In this document: positions 36,745 to 45,618 of the stretch, in pieces
Position numbering within the stretch: position 1 is the first letter of the stretch
Layout: the number at the start of each line of letters is the position of its first letter
Assembly: GCF_020164745.1 (NCBI RefSeq)
Contig: NZ_JAIUGV010000007.1
Coordinates: 310,001 to 374,000 of the forward strand
DNA from: Mesorhizobium sp. ES1-4
GTDB lineage: Bacteria > Pseudomonadota > Alphaproteobacteria > Rhizobiales > Rhizobiaceae
Length of the DNA stretch: 64,000 bases
Direction: 5' to 3'
The notes under the pieces: model-generated
The model's database searches: none
What the model was told of the DNA's origin: nothing
What the model saw: only the letters and a program-made list of their open reading frames with translations
Position numbers and translations under genes: made by a program

Positions 36745-38115
36745 ATGACGCACCACAAGCAAGACGTCCGCCGCTTCCTGACCGACTATCGTGAAAAACA
36801 TCCCGAGGACGTTATCACCATCGACCGACTGGTCTCGGACGATCAGGACGCGACGGCACTGATCTGGAACCTTGCGGACAAAGGCAAGCATCCGATGCTG
36901 CATCTGACCAATGTCAGTGGCATCGGCAGTCAGGTGCTCTGCAACATCTTCGCCTCGCGTGACCGTATCGCCCGTCTTCTCGGCTCGACTGCCGAAAACC
37001 TGCACAAAGCCTATCAGGCCCACTCCAACCGCCCGTTCACACCGGAGCTTCTGGAAAGCGGGCCAATCACCGAGGAGATCACTTCCGGCGATGCCGTCGA
37101 TCTCCACGTGCTGCCGATGCTGAAGCATTTCGATACCGATCGCGCGAAATACATCACCAGCGGAATCATCATCGGCGAGCATCCGGAAACCGGGGCCGGC
37201 AATCTCAGCTACCACCGTGCGATGATCCATTCGAAGAATTCGCTGGCGACCTCGCTCCATTCGCGCGGGCATCTCTGGCGCCTGATGAACATGGCGAAGG
37301 AGAAGGGCAAATCCATGCCGGTCGCCATGGTGATCGGCGGCCATCCGCTCTTCATGCTCGCCGCCTCCGCGCGTCTTGCCTTCGGCGAGGACGAGCGCGA
37401 CGTTGCCGGCGGGCTAATGGGCGAACCTTTGCAGGTCGTGCTGACGCCGAAGTACGGCATTCGCGTTCCCGCCCATGCCGAGATTGTGCTGGAAGGTGTG
37501 TTGGACCCCGAGGCTCATGTTGAGGAGGGGCCGTTCGGCGAGTTTACAGGCTACTCCTCCGACCGCTCGACCAACAACCTCTTCACTGTCGAAACCGTGA
37601 TGCGCCGACGCGATGCCATGCTCGTCAGCGTCGCGGGCGGCAACTCGGCCGAACACCTCAACCTCGGCCGCGTGCCGCGCGAGGCGGAGGTGGTGGAGAA
37701 GCTGAAGGCCAGATTCCCCTCGATCACCGCCGTGCATTACCCGTCGTCGGGTACCCATTTCCACGCCTATGTCGCGATGAACCAGATGCGCGAGGGCGAG
37801 GCACGGCAAGTCATGCTCGGACTGCTCGGCTGGGATCAGTACCTCAAGACCGTGGTCGTCGTGGATGCGGATGTCGACATCACCCGCGACAGCGAAGTGC
37901 TTTGGGCGCTCGCCACCCATTTCCAGCCGCACCAGGACGTCGTCATCATCGAGGGTCTGCCCGGCAATGCGCTCGACCCGTCGGCGAGCGGCATCGGCAC
38001 GACCTCCCGCATGGGCCTCGATGCGACGCGCGGACCAAACTTCCATGGCGTTCGCGCCCGGATCAGCGATGAGGCCTCGGCCCGCGCCGCGGCGCTCCTC
38101 AAAAGCGTGGGATAG
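36745..38115 (+). CDS. UbiD-family prenylated-FMN-dependent decarboxylase
   Basis: A 456-residue reversible decarboxylase of alpha,beta-unsaturated or (hetero)aromatic acids that uses prenylated FMN. Features are the cofactor-side NLSYHRAMIHSKNSL with the conserved Arg, PAHAEIVLEG, and the acid pair in EEGPFGEFTGYSSD, giving the Glu-Arg-Glu catalytic set. Residues near the C-terminus (SGIGTTSRMGLDAT) match the usual metal/substrate region. The cofactor maker UbiX is encoded three bases downstream, a reliable sign of a catabolic UbiD. It is not the ubiquinone-pathway enzyme by context. The acid substrate is unknown. Confidence 0.92.
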   Translation: MTHHKQDVRRFLTDYREKHPEDVITIDRLVSDDQDATALIWNLADKGKHPMLHLTNVSGIGSQVLCNIFASRDRIARLLGSTAENLHKAYQAHSNRPFTPELLESGPITEEITSGDAVDLHVLPMLKHFDTDRAKYITSGIIIGEHPETGAGNLSYHRAMIHSKNSLATSLHSRGHLWRLMNMAKEKGKSMPVAMVIGGHPLFMLAASARLAFGEDERDVAGGLMGEPLQVVLTPKYGIRVPAHAEIVLEGVLDPEAHVEEGPFGEFTGYSSDRSTNNLFTVETVMRRRDAMLVSVAGGNSAEHLNLGRVPREAEVVEKLKARFPSITAVHYPSSGTHFHAYVAMNQMREGEARQVMLGLLGWDQYLKTVVVVDADVDITRDSEVLWALATHFQPHQDVVIIEGLPGNALDPSASGIGTTSRMGLDATRGPNFHGVRARISDEASARAAALLKSVG

Positions 38116-38118
38116 GGC

Positions 38119-38703
38119 ATGACGGCGCAGCCAAGACGCATGATTGTCGGCATTTCGGGAGCTTCCGGAGTGGTCTACGGAAAGCGGATTCTCGAAGTGC
38201 TGCGCGATCTCGAAATCGAGACGCATCTGATCATGTCACGGGCCGCCTGCATCACACTTGCGGCCGAGGCGGATTTTACGAAGCAGGACCTTGAGGCGCT
38301 CGCTACGACCACTCATTCCAACAAGGACATCGGCGCCGTCTGCTCATCCGGCTCCTACAAGACGCTCGGCATGATCGTAGCGCCCTGCTCGGTTAAAACA
38401 CTGGCGGAGATTGCAACCGGCACGACGGACAACCTCCTATCCCGCGCCGCCGACGTTGTCTTGAAGGAGCGCCGCCGCCTCGTTCTCATGCTGCGCGAGA
38501 CGCCGCTGCATCTCGGCCACATCCGCAACATGGCACAGATCACGGAGATGGGTGGTATCATATATCCGCCGGTTCCTGCATTCTATACCAGACCGCAAAC
38601 CCTTGACGACATGGTCGACCATACCGTCGGCCGTGTGCTCGACCTTTTCGATCTCGACGCCGGCATCGTACGGCGCTGGCAGGGAGCTGGGGAGGTGGAA
38701 TAG
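38119..38703 (+). CDS. UbiX-type flavin prenyltransferase
   Basis: UbiX joins a dimethylallyl group to FMN to make the prenylated FMN used by UbiD. The 194-residue protein has the flavin-binding start MIVGISGASGVVYGKRIL, VAPCSVKTLAEIATGTTDNLLSRAADV, and the C-terminal RETPLHLGHIRNMAQITEMGG and PPVPAFYTRPQTLDDMV, all family signatures. It is the last gene of the 34799-38703 run and is followed by decayed sequence. Confidence 0.95.
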   Translation: MTAQPRRMIVGISGASGVVYGKRILEVLRDLEIETHLIMSRAACITLAAEADFTKQDLEALATTTHSNKDIGAVCSSGSYKTLGMIVAPCSVKTLAEIATGTTDNLLSRAADVVLKERRRLVLMLRETPLHLGHIRNMAQITEMGGIIYPPVPAFYTRPQTLDDMVDHTVGRVLDLFDLDAGIVRRWQGAGEVE

Positions 38704-39029
38704 GAAGCTTCGGCGTCGCCCGCCAGATGGTTCTCGATGCGGCTGGTGCTTGGTCAGGGGTTCGACCTCATGCATGCCGGGCGAGCATTGCAGCGTCACG
38801 ATACTGAAATTTTTTAGATGCGCCTACGTCGAAGGCTCTGTGTTCCCAAAATACGATGCCTCCTCGACATCGGGCGTTAGACCGGCGGCGCCACGACATT
38901 CCGGATGTCGGCGCCGCCGGTCGGTTCGACGCAGTGCTCGGCGGAGCAGGATTGCGTGTTCGCCGATTCGCGGGCAGGTCCAGCACTGCGCTACAGCAAG
39001 AATCTAAGGCATTCGAACCGACGCCAATC

Positions 39030-39183
39030 CTTGCTGCCGCTGCCGATGCGGCTGATGGCAGGGCTTGCGATCCTGAAGAACACATTCGGCCTGTCGAACA
39101 AGGAGCAGTGCGCCCGCTGGTTGGAGAACCCTTAATTCCAGTATCTTTGCGGCGAGGACTTCTTCCTGTCGCTTGGCATATAA
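39030..39183 (+). pseudogene. IS5-type transposase remnant
   Basis: The frame PLPMRLMAGLAILKNTFGLS, then NKEQCARWLENP, stop, FQYLCGEDFF matches the N-terminal domain of IS5-family transposases (usual form: LAILKHTYDLSDEVLCERWVENPYYQFFCGE). A TAA at 39133-39135 replaces a tyrosine codon, and the sequence loses similarity after about 39183. No terminal repeats were found. The 330 bases before it (38704-39029) hold nothing else recognisable. Confidence 0.65.
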
Positions 39184-39412
39184 ATGCGTTTGCCTGGACG
39201 GCCTCGGCAATGCCAGACTCATCCAGTGCCGACGAGGCGCCCCAGTCAGGCGAGAATGCACCCGCTCCAGTCGATACGCGACCCACGTCCGCCGTGCGGT
39301 GATCTCGCCAAGCCTCCGACCAGCGCGGGCGATCTGGATGCCGATCTTGGCGCCACTCTCCTGACAAAAGGAGACAACCGACTGGAGAGAGGGTGTGATG
39401 ATCTTCATATAG

Positions 39413-39661
39413 GCACAATCGGCCGATCTCTGCCGAGCTCTCAATGACTGGAACTGGGACTATCAAACCTTCTTCAACGAAATCGATCCCCCCGCCCCCC
39501 ACTGCACTCCAGAGCACGAAGCCGCACATGAGGCCGAAGGGCGTAGTCTGGCCTTACGGGTTCAGGAGGAGCGCCGTGACTTGACCGTGTTCGTTGCCGA
39601 GCCCGGCGGCGATCTGGTCGAGATAAGCGCATTTACTCGGGGTAGCGGTAGGCACCTATAG
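39413..39661 (+). other. open frame without a start, unidentified remnant
   Basis: An 82-codon open stretch between a TAG at 39410 and a TAG at 39659, with no ATG, GTG or TTG near its 5' end. The translation (for example LCRALNDWNWDYQTFFNEID, then LTVFVAEPGGDLVEISAF) looks protein-like and ends naturally, so it may be the 3' end of a gene cut by the neighbouring IS remnant. I do not recognise it. Confidence 0.3.
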
Positions 39662-39698
39662 CAGCTCTTATGTCCTAATCTTCAGAAGGAAATTGCAT

Positions 39699-39833
39699 AT
39701 GACCAGGCCGTTCTACCGACTTCCCGCTATTGCTCTGGCCGTAGTTTTTGGCGGAACCTTGGGGCAACTTGGCTCCGAGCCTGGCAATGCGGCCGCCGCA
39801 ACACCTTTTGTCCCACCAAACAAGTTGCGGTAA
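39699..39833 (+). CDS. small putative exported protein, 44 residues
   Basis: A short frame starting at ATG 39699 after AGAAGGA. It encodes a basic N-terminus, a hydrophobic stretch (IALAVVFGGTLGQL) and an Ala-rich possible cleavage site (GNAAAATP), then ends at codon 45. It could be a tiny secreted protein or the leader of a truncated gene. No family is recognised. Confidence 0.3.
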   Translation: MTRPFYRLPAIALAVVFGGTLGQLGSEPGNAAAATPFVPPNKLR

Positions 39834-39979
39834 CTCGATTCAATCCTCGCATTCGCCGTTTCGGAGCCCCGTACAACCGATTCTGAACTCGTGGTTCCCG
39901 TTACAGTCGACACGCGGTTTGTCGCTTGCACGCGCTGCTATCATGCTGATGGCGAACGTGGCGAGCGAGGGAGACGATC

Positions 39980-40312
39980 ATGGACCGCAGGCAGGAACGG
40001 CTTGAGAAACAAAAGCGCTATCAAAGGGGATACCGTGCTCGGAAAAAGCAGGAGCGCGCCCCGGAACGCGACGACATTGCTCGGGCGCTGCTCCACTACG
40101 CCATTGTCGAGAACCTGGAGCATGGGCGTCATCGCGAACTTGCCCGGCTGATCGAGTCCATCTCGGAACGGCTTGAGGAGCAGGGTTTTTGCGCGTCAGG
40201 CACACGGCAAGCTTGGCGCGATCTTGTGGTCCGATACGGTGAAGGCTGGAACTTCCAGCGGAAGCTGCACCTGATGGTCGCCAGCGATGACGAGGACGGT
40301 TCTGTTGGCTAG
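39980..40312 (+). CDS. hypothetical protein, 110 residues
   Basis: An unrecognised, strongly charged soluble protein with a basic start (MDRRQERLEKQKRYQRGYRA) that looks like a coiled or DNA-contacting helix, a middle helix (DIARALLHYAIVENLEHG) and an aromatic C-terminal part (WRDLVVRYGEGWNFQRKLHL). The ribosome-binding site GAGGGAGA before ATG 39980 and the codon pattern support a real gene. It stands alone between remnants, as small island-borne genes often do. Confidence 0.55.
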   Translation: MDRRQERLEKQKRYQRGYRARKKQERAPERDDIARALLHYAIVENLEHGRHRELARLIESISERLEEQGFCASGTRQAWRDLVVRYGEGWNFQRKLHLMVASDDEDGSVG

Positions 40313-40335
40313 GTCGCCAGTCATCTTGAGGTTGT

Positions 40336-40543
40336 GGTTCGAGACTGAGCTTCAGTCCGATTATCCGTAACCCGGACCCGTCGCCTGCCTTCGTATCAAA
40401 CGCCGTTGTCTCGTTGGTTGGCGTTCTCCCCATTACTCCGCCAAACAGCGTTTGAGATATGTGCGATTCATCCGCGCCAGCGAGGCCCGTGCTGCAGGCG
40501 CCCTTTGCGGGAGAGGTAAACATTGCCTGCGCTGTCCCGCGGA
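40336..40543. repeat. direct repeat copy 1 (about 210 bp, non-coding)
   Basis: This stretch aligns along its length with 60745-60955 in the same orientation. Shared blocks include ACCCGTCGCCT (40376), ATTACTCCGCCAAAC (40432), GTGCGATTCATC (40461) and AAACATTGCC (40518). Identity by eye is roughly 70-75 percent with small gaps. No gene fits the stretch. The rest of the 500-base spacer (40313-40817) is otherwise empty. Confidence 0.7.
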
Positions 40544-40817
40544 TGGCCCTGGCTATCTGGACGCGCCCACGCCCTGCACCGTCAAAAGCACGTCCTGTCA
40601 CCTGCTTTCGTCTCGCAGAGGCAGAAGCGGTCCCGTTCGTCTCTCTCGCCCAGGGTGAAGGGCGACGTTCCGGCCGCCAACGAAGGGGGCTTGATCGCGC
40701 CATGAGCAGCGGTTCGGATGTGTGTTCGAAACGCGGGAACGGGGCCGTAAAGCGGACCGGCAGGTTATTTCATGCTAAAAATCGACAGCAGACTCTCATG
40801 AGACGGAAACGTCCCAA

Positions 40818-41933
40818 TCATTGAATCATGAATCTTGAGCTGAACGGCAGGCTCGCCGCTCCCACGGCCTTCGGGCTGATGCTGACGCGCGCCGACAGCG
40901 CTTCGATGTCGGGGAATTCCCGGCCGATGTCGTCGCACAGCGCCGTGGCGATCTTCTGCGGTGCATAGCTGGAGAGCACGACCGTCCTGAATTCGACAAA
41001 CTGGGTCAGCGCGGAGATCGACGCTTTCAGGCGGTTGGAGCATTCCCCGAGCCATGCGCTGTAGGCCTCGCCGAGGTCAGGCCATTGCGGGCTGCTGCTC
41101 CAGATGATTTCGGACGGGCGCCCCCGCAGGGTCAGTTCGCTCTCCAGGCGCACAAGCCCATGATCGAAACTGGCGCTGGAATTTCCCTTGTAGATCTGAT
41201 GGTTGAGGATGAGCCTGCTCTGCAGCCGTGCTCCGAGATAGAAGAACAGAAAGTCGTTCAGCGGCTTTGCGACGCCGAACATGCTTTCGCCGCCGGCCGC
41301 CGCGGTGATGTCGTTCTGCACGAAAACCGGCAGCTTGCTCTGTTCCTCGATCTCACCCTGCAAGGCCTTCAGCGAGGTGCTCGATCCGTTGCGGGTTGCG
41401 GCGATGGAGTCGACGTCGTCGGGAACAGCCAGGCCGATGCCGGCGACCCGGCTGCGCGCCTCGACCGGCAAGCTGCCCATGGCTTGTCTGATCGCGCCCA
41501 GCAGATCGCCGCTTTGCGGAAAGGGATTGGCGTCATCCGCCGGCAACTGGGTGTGGAAGCGCACGGTGCCGATGAAGTCGATAAGCGCGATGTCGATCCT
41601 GCGCCGGCTGAAGCCGACGCCAACCGCATAGGCGCCCTCCGGGTTGAGCGAAAGCGGGATGGTGGGGGGGCCGACGCGGCCGCGCTGCGCCTCGCCCTGC
41701 GAGACAAGGCCTTCCTGCTCGAGCGAGCGGACGATGACCGAAGCCGTCTGCGCCGACAGGCCGGTCTTCTCGCCGATTTCCATCCGCGAAATGCCCTCGT
41801 TCTGGAGCAGCAGCGACAGCACCAGCCGCTCATTGTAGCTGCGGACGCTCAATGCGTTCAGCCCGCTCGCACGATCGGCGATGCGCAAGGGGTTGGGTGG
41901 TGCGAATCTCATGTCAGGCAAGGGTCGCCCCAT
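40818..41933 (-). CDS. ROK-family transcriptional repressor, sugar-type
   Basis: A 371-residue regulator with an N-terminal winged helix (residues 30-85, SRMEIGEKTGLSAQTASVIVRSLEQEGLV) and a C-terminal ROK sugar-kinase-like domain. The kinase ATP motif DxGGT is replaced by VGVGFSRRRIDIALID and the CxCGxxGCxE zinc site is missing, so it should bind a sugar ligand but not phosphorylate it. It starts 36 bases after the GDSL esterase stop and shares that transcript. An ATG at 41912 is an alternative start. It probably represses the adjacent importer genes. Confidence 0.85.
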   Translation of the reverse strand: MGRPLPDMRFAPPNPLRIADRASGLNALSVRSYNERLVLSLLLQNEGISRMEIGEKTGLSAQTASVIVRSLEQEGLVSQGEAQRGRVGPPTIPLSLNPEGAYAVGVGFSRRRIDIALIDFIGTVRFHTQLPADDANPFPQSGDLLGAIRQAMGSLPVEARSRVAGIGLAVPDDVDSIAATRNGSSTSLKALQGEIEEQSKLPVFVQNDITAAAGGESMFGVAKPLNDFLFFYLGARLQSRLILNHQIYKGNSSASFDHGLVRLESELTLRGRPSEIIWSSSPQWPDLGEAYSAWLGECSNRLKASISALTQFVEFRTVVLSSYAPQKIATALCDDIGREFPDIEALSARVSISPKAVGAASLPFSSRFMIQ

Positions 41934-41969
41934 CGGTAAGAGCGCGTTGCCCGGCGGCGGTAAAGGCGC

Positions 41970-42620
41970 TCATGTCGAGCGGCTCCAGCCGATGGCATCG
42001 ACAGCGCGGGCCAGCGCCGTGCCCAGCATCCTGTGGGCGTCCTCATCGATGTGAAAGCCGTCCGCCTCGCTGCAGGACACCACCGAGCCGGCATCGAAGA
42101 AGTGGAGTTCGAGCGAGTCGGCCAGAACCTCGAATTCGAGCGCGAGCAGGCGCGATTTCTCGGGCGCGCCGGCGAAGATGGACTTCCATTCCTTGACGTC
42201 GTCTTGCATCGGCGGTGGCGCCACGATCATGATTTCGGGCGTGGTGCCGCTCGGACCGGGCGCCAGTTCCTTGATGTCGTAGACGAGGCAGCCGATACCC
42301 ATCGCCACTTCCGACGGCGGCTTGTTGAAGCGGATCTTCAGGTCGTTGGTGCCGAGCATGATGATGACGAGATCAAGCGTCGCATGGCTCTGCAGACAGG
42401 GGCGAAGATAGGTCCGGCCGTTCTTGTGCGCGCCCTCGATCGGATCGTCGTGGACCGTGGTGCGGCCGCTCAAGCCCTCCTCGATGACATACCAATTGGG
42501 GCCGAGCTGGGCGCGCAGTATTCCCGGCCAGCGCGCATCCGGACCGTAGCGCTCGAGCGGCCCCTTGCCGGGGATCTGGCCGTGCGTGTTGGAGTCGCCG
42601 TAGCACAAGACTGATCGCAT
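41970..42620 (-). CDS. SGNH/GDSL hydrolase (copy 1)
   Basis: A 216-residue esterase of the SGNH superfamily, cytoplasmic by its lack of a signal peptide. The catalytic Ser is in the block I sequence CYGDSNTHG near residue 8, block III is GTNDLK, and block V has the Asp-His pair in EADGFHID near the C-terminus. Members of this type remove acetyl or other acyl groups from sugars. It is divergent from the ribose-type importer and is paralogous to the hydrolase at 47629, which closes that operon. Confidence 0.88.
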   Translation of the reverse strand: MRSVLCYGDSNTHGQIPGKGPLERYGPDARWPGILRAQLGPNWYVIEEGLSGRTTVHDDPIEGAHKNGRTYLRPCLQSHATLDLVIIMLGTNDLKIRFNKPPSEVAMGIGCLVYDIKELAPGPSGTTPEIMIVAPPPMQDDVKEWKSIFAGAPEKSRLLALEFEVLADSLELHFFDAGSVVSCSEADGFHIDEDAHRMLGTALARAVDAIGWSRST

Positions 42621-42708
42621 GTTTCTTCCCGCCGGGACTGACCGCGCGCCGACGCGGGCGAGCGCCCTTCATGATGGATAGCGGAGCGGTGAAAGGCAAG
42701 CAAGGGAA

Positions 42709-42760
42709 TAGTCATTCAACATGACTAACTATTGACAGGCCAAATCCGCTGTGCTTCTAA
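42709..42760 (+). promoter_or_regulatory. promoter and operator of the ribose-type importer operon
   Basis: A perfect dyad, TAGTCAT at 42709-42715 and ATGACTA at 42721-42727, lies just before a TTGACA -35 box at 42732-42737. A TTCTAA -10-like hexamer follows at 42755-42760 with 17-base spacing. The start codon at 42942 would be preceded by a leader of about 175 bases. The dyad is the natural target of the ROK repressor at 40818; this assignment is inferred. The 321-base spacer has no gene. Confidence 0.55.
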
Positions 42761-42941
42761 AGTGCCCGGAGGAGTTCTCGGCCGTCATCATCGTCCAGCC
42801 CTGGTTGGACCTCGACACGCAGGTGTTCGGGGGCGGAGATCTGCGTGCATCGGTCGGTTTGCGACGACGAGCATGCATCGGGAGAGCGTCTCGCGGCCCG
42901 TGCGCATCCGTACGGCCGGAGCAACCACAAGGAGGAGTTCA

Positions 42942-44021
42942 ATGTTAGGATTGCTGAAAACCGTCGGTCTGGGAGTGATCTTCGCGTCCGCGCTTGCCGC
43001 CACGTCCCTGGCGCATGCCGAAGACGTCAAGCTGATGGACGGCGTGACGCCGCGCCCCGACGACACGCGCATGACCGCGGCCGGTGCGTTCAAGAAAGAT
43101 CCGCCCTGGGTCATCGGGATGAGCGACTTTGGCGTCAACGCGAACACCTGGACGGTGCAGGTGGCGCACGAGGCCGAGAATGCCGCGGCCAAGGACAAGC
43201 GCATCTCGAAATTCATCCTGCTCGATGCCGGCTTCGACCAGAAGAAGCAGGTCGCCGACATCGAGGACCTGATCGCGCAGCATGTCGACGCGATCATCGT
43301 CCAGCCGGTAACCAGCACGTCGGCCAATGCCAGCATCGCCAAGGCGGTCGCCGCCGGCATCCCCGTCATCCTTCATACCGGCCGCATCGATTCGGATGCC
43401 TACACCACCGAAATCCAGGGCGGCGCCGAGCATTTCGGCAAGGTGATGGGCGACTGGCTGGTGAAGACCGTCGGCGACAATGGCAAGATCTGGGTGCTGC
43501 GCGGCCTCGCCGGTCATCCGGAAGACACCAACCGCTACAACGGCCTCCTGGAATCGCTCAAGGGCACGCATGTGCAGATTATCGCCGAGGAGCATGGCGA
43601 CTGGCAGTACGACAAGGCCAAGAAGCTGTGCGAGACGCTCTACCTGAACAATCCGCAGGTCGACGGCATCTGGTCGTCCGGCGCCGACATGACACGCGCC
43701 TGCGTCGATGTGTTCAAGCAGTTCGGCACGCCCATTCCACCGATCTCGGGCGAGGGCAACAATGGCTATTTCGGACAGTGGATCACCGACGGCTTCAAGT
43801 CGATCTCGCCCGAATACAGCCCCGCCCAGGGGGCAGCCGGTGTACGCGCCGCCGTTGCGCTGCTCGAAGGCCAGCAGCTCTACAAGCGCTACGTTTACAA
43901 CCCCGACGGCTGGGACAAGGACAAGGCGGCCAAATACTATCGCGACGACCTGACGGCCAATGTCTGGTGGCCGAGCGAACTGCCCGAGGACAAGCTCAAG
44001 GAATACTACGGCAAGAAGTGA
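42942..44021 (+). CDS. sugar ABC transporter substrate-binding protein (ribose type)
   Basis: A periplasmic binding protein of 359 residues of the RbsB-like group (peripla_BP_4). It has a signal peptide ending SLAHA before EDV. The ligand-binding fold has IGMSDFGVNANTWTVQVAHEAENAA, DLIAQHVDAIIVQPVTST and VLRGLAGHPEDTNRYNGLLE, as in pentose and other sugar receptors. ATG 42942 follows GGAGGAG. It heads the operon receptor, ATPase, permease, permease, esterase. Confidence 0.9.
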   Translation: MLGLLKTVGLGVIFASALAATSLAHAEDVKLMDGVTPRPDDTRMTAAGAFKKDPPWVIGMSDFGVNANTWTVQVAHEAENAAAKDKRISKFILLDAGFDQKKQVADIEDLIAQHVDAIIVQPVTSTSANASIAKAVAAGIPVILHTGRIDSDAYTTEIQGGAEHFGKVMGDWLVKTVGDNGKIWVLRGLAGHPEDTNRYNGLLESLKGTHVQIIAEEHGDWQYDKAKKLCETLYLNNPQVDGIWSSGADMTRACVDVFKQFGTPIPPISGEGNNGYFGQWITDGFKSISPEYSPAQGAAGVRAAVALLEGQQLYKRYVYNPDGWDKDKAAKYYRDDLTANVWWPSELPEDKLKEYYGKK

Positions 44022-44036
44022 CGGCGCCGGGGCCGG

Positions 44037-44060
44037 CGGGGGGTGCCACCAATCCCCCCG
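44037..44060 (+). other. GC-rich stem-loop between receptor and ATPase genes
   Basis: CGGGGGG at 44037-44043 pairs with CCCCCCG at 44054-44060 around a 10-base loop, without a T-run. It sits 16 bases after the receptor stop. Such stems often protect the receptor mRNA so that more receptor than ATPase is made. Confidence 0.5.
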
Positions 44061-44098
44061 ACGTTCCATGTGTTGAAGCCGGTTCGTTCGAGGATTTC

Positions 44099-45610
44099 GT
44101 GACCAATCTTATCGAGATGTCCCATATTTCAAAGGCATTCGGCGGGAGCAAGGCGCTTCACTCCGTTTCCCTCGATCTTAAGGCGGGCAGCGTTCACGCC
44201 CTGATGGGAGAGAACGGCGCCGGAAAATCGACGTTGATGAAGATCCTGGCGGGCGTGCATCAGCCCGATTCCGGCGAAATCTTCATGAACGGGGAGAAGC
44301 TCGACCTGAAGTCACCGCGCGCCGCGCTGGATGCCGGCATCTCGACCGTGTTCCAGGAGCATTTGCTGCTGCCCAACCTGTCGATCGCCGAGAACATGTT
44401 TCTCGGCCGGGAGCCGATAGGCCGGTTCGGCGCGATCGACTATCCCGCCATGAACAGCCAGACGGCCAAGGCCCTTGCCGAACTCGGTCTCACGCTCGAC
44501 CCGTCGCAACTCGTTTCCAACCTGACCATAGCCGAGCGGCAATTCGTCGAGATCGCGCATTGCATCCAGGCCGATGCCAGCGTGCTCATTCTCGACGAAC
44601 CGACGGCGGCGCTCAACGCGGCCGATGTCGATGTGCTCAACCGCAACATCCGCCGGCTGCGCGATAAGGGAAAGGCCATCGTCTACATCTCGCATCGCAT
44701 GGAGGAGATCTTCGAGCTCTGCGACACGGTGACGGTGCTGAAGGACGGCGCACTGGTCGGCACAAGAATGGTGTCCGAGATCACCACCGACGAACTCATC
44801 GCCATGATGGTCGGACGCGAACTCCAGGACCTTTTTCCCGATCGCACGGATGACAAAGGCGACGAGATCTTGCGCGTCGAGAACCTCAGGATCACCGAGA
44901 CATCGCAGCCACTGTCGCTGACATTGCACAAGGGCGAGATCGTCGCCCTGGCCGGGCTGGAGGGGCAGGGCCAGCAGCGCTTCCTGCGATCGCTGATCGG
45001 CCGCTATCACCCCTTCGCCGGGACGATTTCCATCAACGGCAAAGCGCTGCAAATGCCGCTCCCGGCATCATCAGGCGTTCGCCATTTGCAGCAGCTGAAG
45101 GTCGGCTTCGTTCCCGAGGACCGCAAGGAAGAGGGGCTCTTCCTCGCCTTGCCGATCGCCCACAACATCGCCATCGGATTGCATTCAAGGCGATCCGAAC
45201 TCGCGCCGGCGCGACCGTATCGGAACGTCATCGCCCGCATGATGGAGGTTATGAACATAAAGGCGGCTGGGCTGTCGACTCCGGTCGGCTCCCTGTCGGG
45301 CGGCAACCAGCAAAAGGTCCTGCTCGGCCGCTACCTGGCCGCCGATCTAGATCTTCTCCTGGTCGAGGAGCCGACCCGCGGCGTCGACATCGGCGCCAAG
45401 TCCGAGATCTACCACCTGCTGCGCGACTTCACCCGCAAGGGCGGCGCCGTGCTGGTGCTGTCGCGCGAGACGATTGAACTGATCGGGCTTTGCGACCGCA
45501 TCTACGTCGTCCACCACGACACGATCGTTGCCGAAATGCCGGCAGCGCAGGCGACCGAGCACAAGATTCTCGACGCGGCCCTGACGGGCGGCTCCGCGCG
45601 CCAGCATTAG
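44099..45610 (+). CDS. sugar ABC transporter ATPase (double domain)
   Basis: A 503-residue ATPase of the RbsA/XylG type. Domain 1 has Walker A GENGAGKST, signature LTIAERQFVEIAH (weak) and Walker B VLILDEPTAAL. Domain 2 has a degenerate P-loop (GLEGQGQQRF), signature LSGGNQQKVLLGRYL and LLLVEEPTRGVDIGA. The start is read as GTG 44099, preceded by GAGGA, giving MTNLIEMSHISKAFGG; an ATG six codons later is possible. It powers the two permeases that follow. Confidence 0.9.
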   Translation: MTNLIEMSHISKAFGGSKALHSVSLDLKAGSVHALMGENGAGKSTLMKILAGVHQPDSGEIFMNGEKLDLKSPRAALDAGISTVFQEHLLLPNLSIAENMFLGREPIGRFGAIDYPAMNSQTAKALAELGLTLDPSQLVSNLTIAERQFVEIAHCIQADASVLILDEPTAALNAADVDVLNRNIRRLRDKGKAIVYISHRMEEIFELCDTVTVLKDGALVGTRMVSEITTDELIAMMVGRELQDLFPDRTDDKGDEILRVENLRITETSQPLSLTLHKGEIVALAGLEGQGQQRFLRSLIGRYHPFAGTISINGKALQMPLPASSGVRHLQQLKVGFVPEDRKEEGLFLALPIAHNIAIGLHSRRSELAPARPYRNVIARMMEVMNIKAAGLSTPVGSLSGGNQQKVLLGRYLAADLDLLLVEEPTRGVDIGAKSEIYHLLRDFTRKGGAVLVLSRETIELIGLCDRIYVVHHDTIVAEMPAAQATEHKILDAALTGGSARQH

Positions 45611-45618
45611 GGGCTGCC

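Noticed and set aside
36745..38703. Ubiquinone-biosynthesis UbiD/UbiX pair
   Set aside because: The pair lies in an accessory catabolic locus directly after two amidohydrolases and shares their apparent transcript, so a catabolic role is far more likely.
39004..39444. 146-residue minus-strand frame over the IS remnant
   Set aside because: It overlaps the antisense of the transposase remnant and the sequence after it, with no recognisable domain and no ribosome-binding site.
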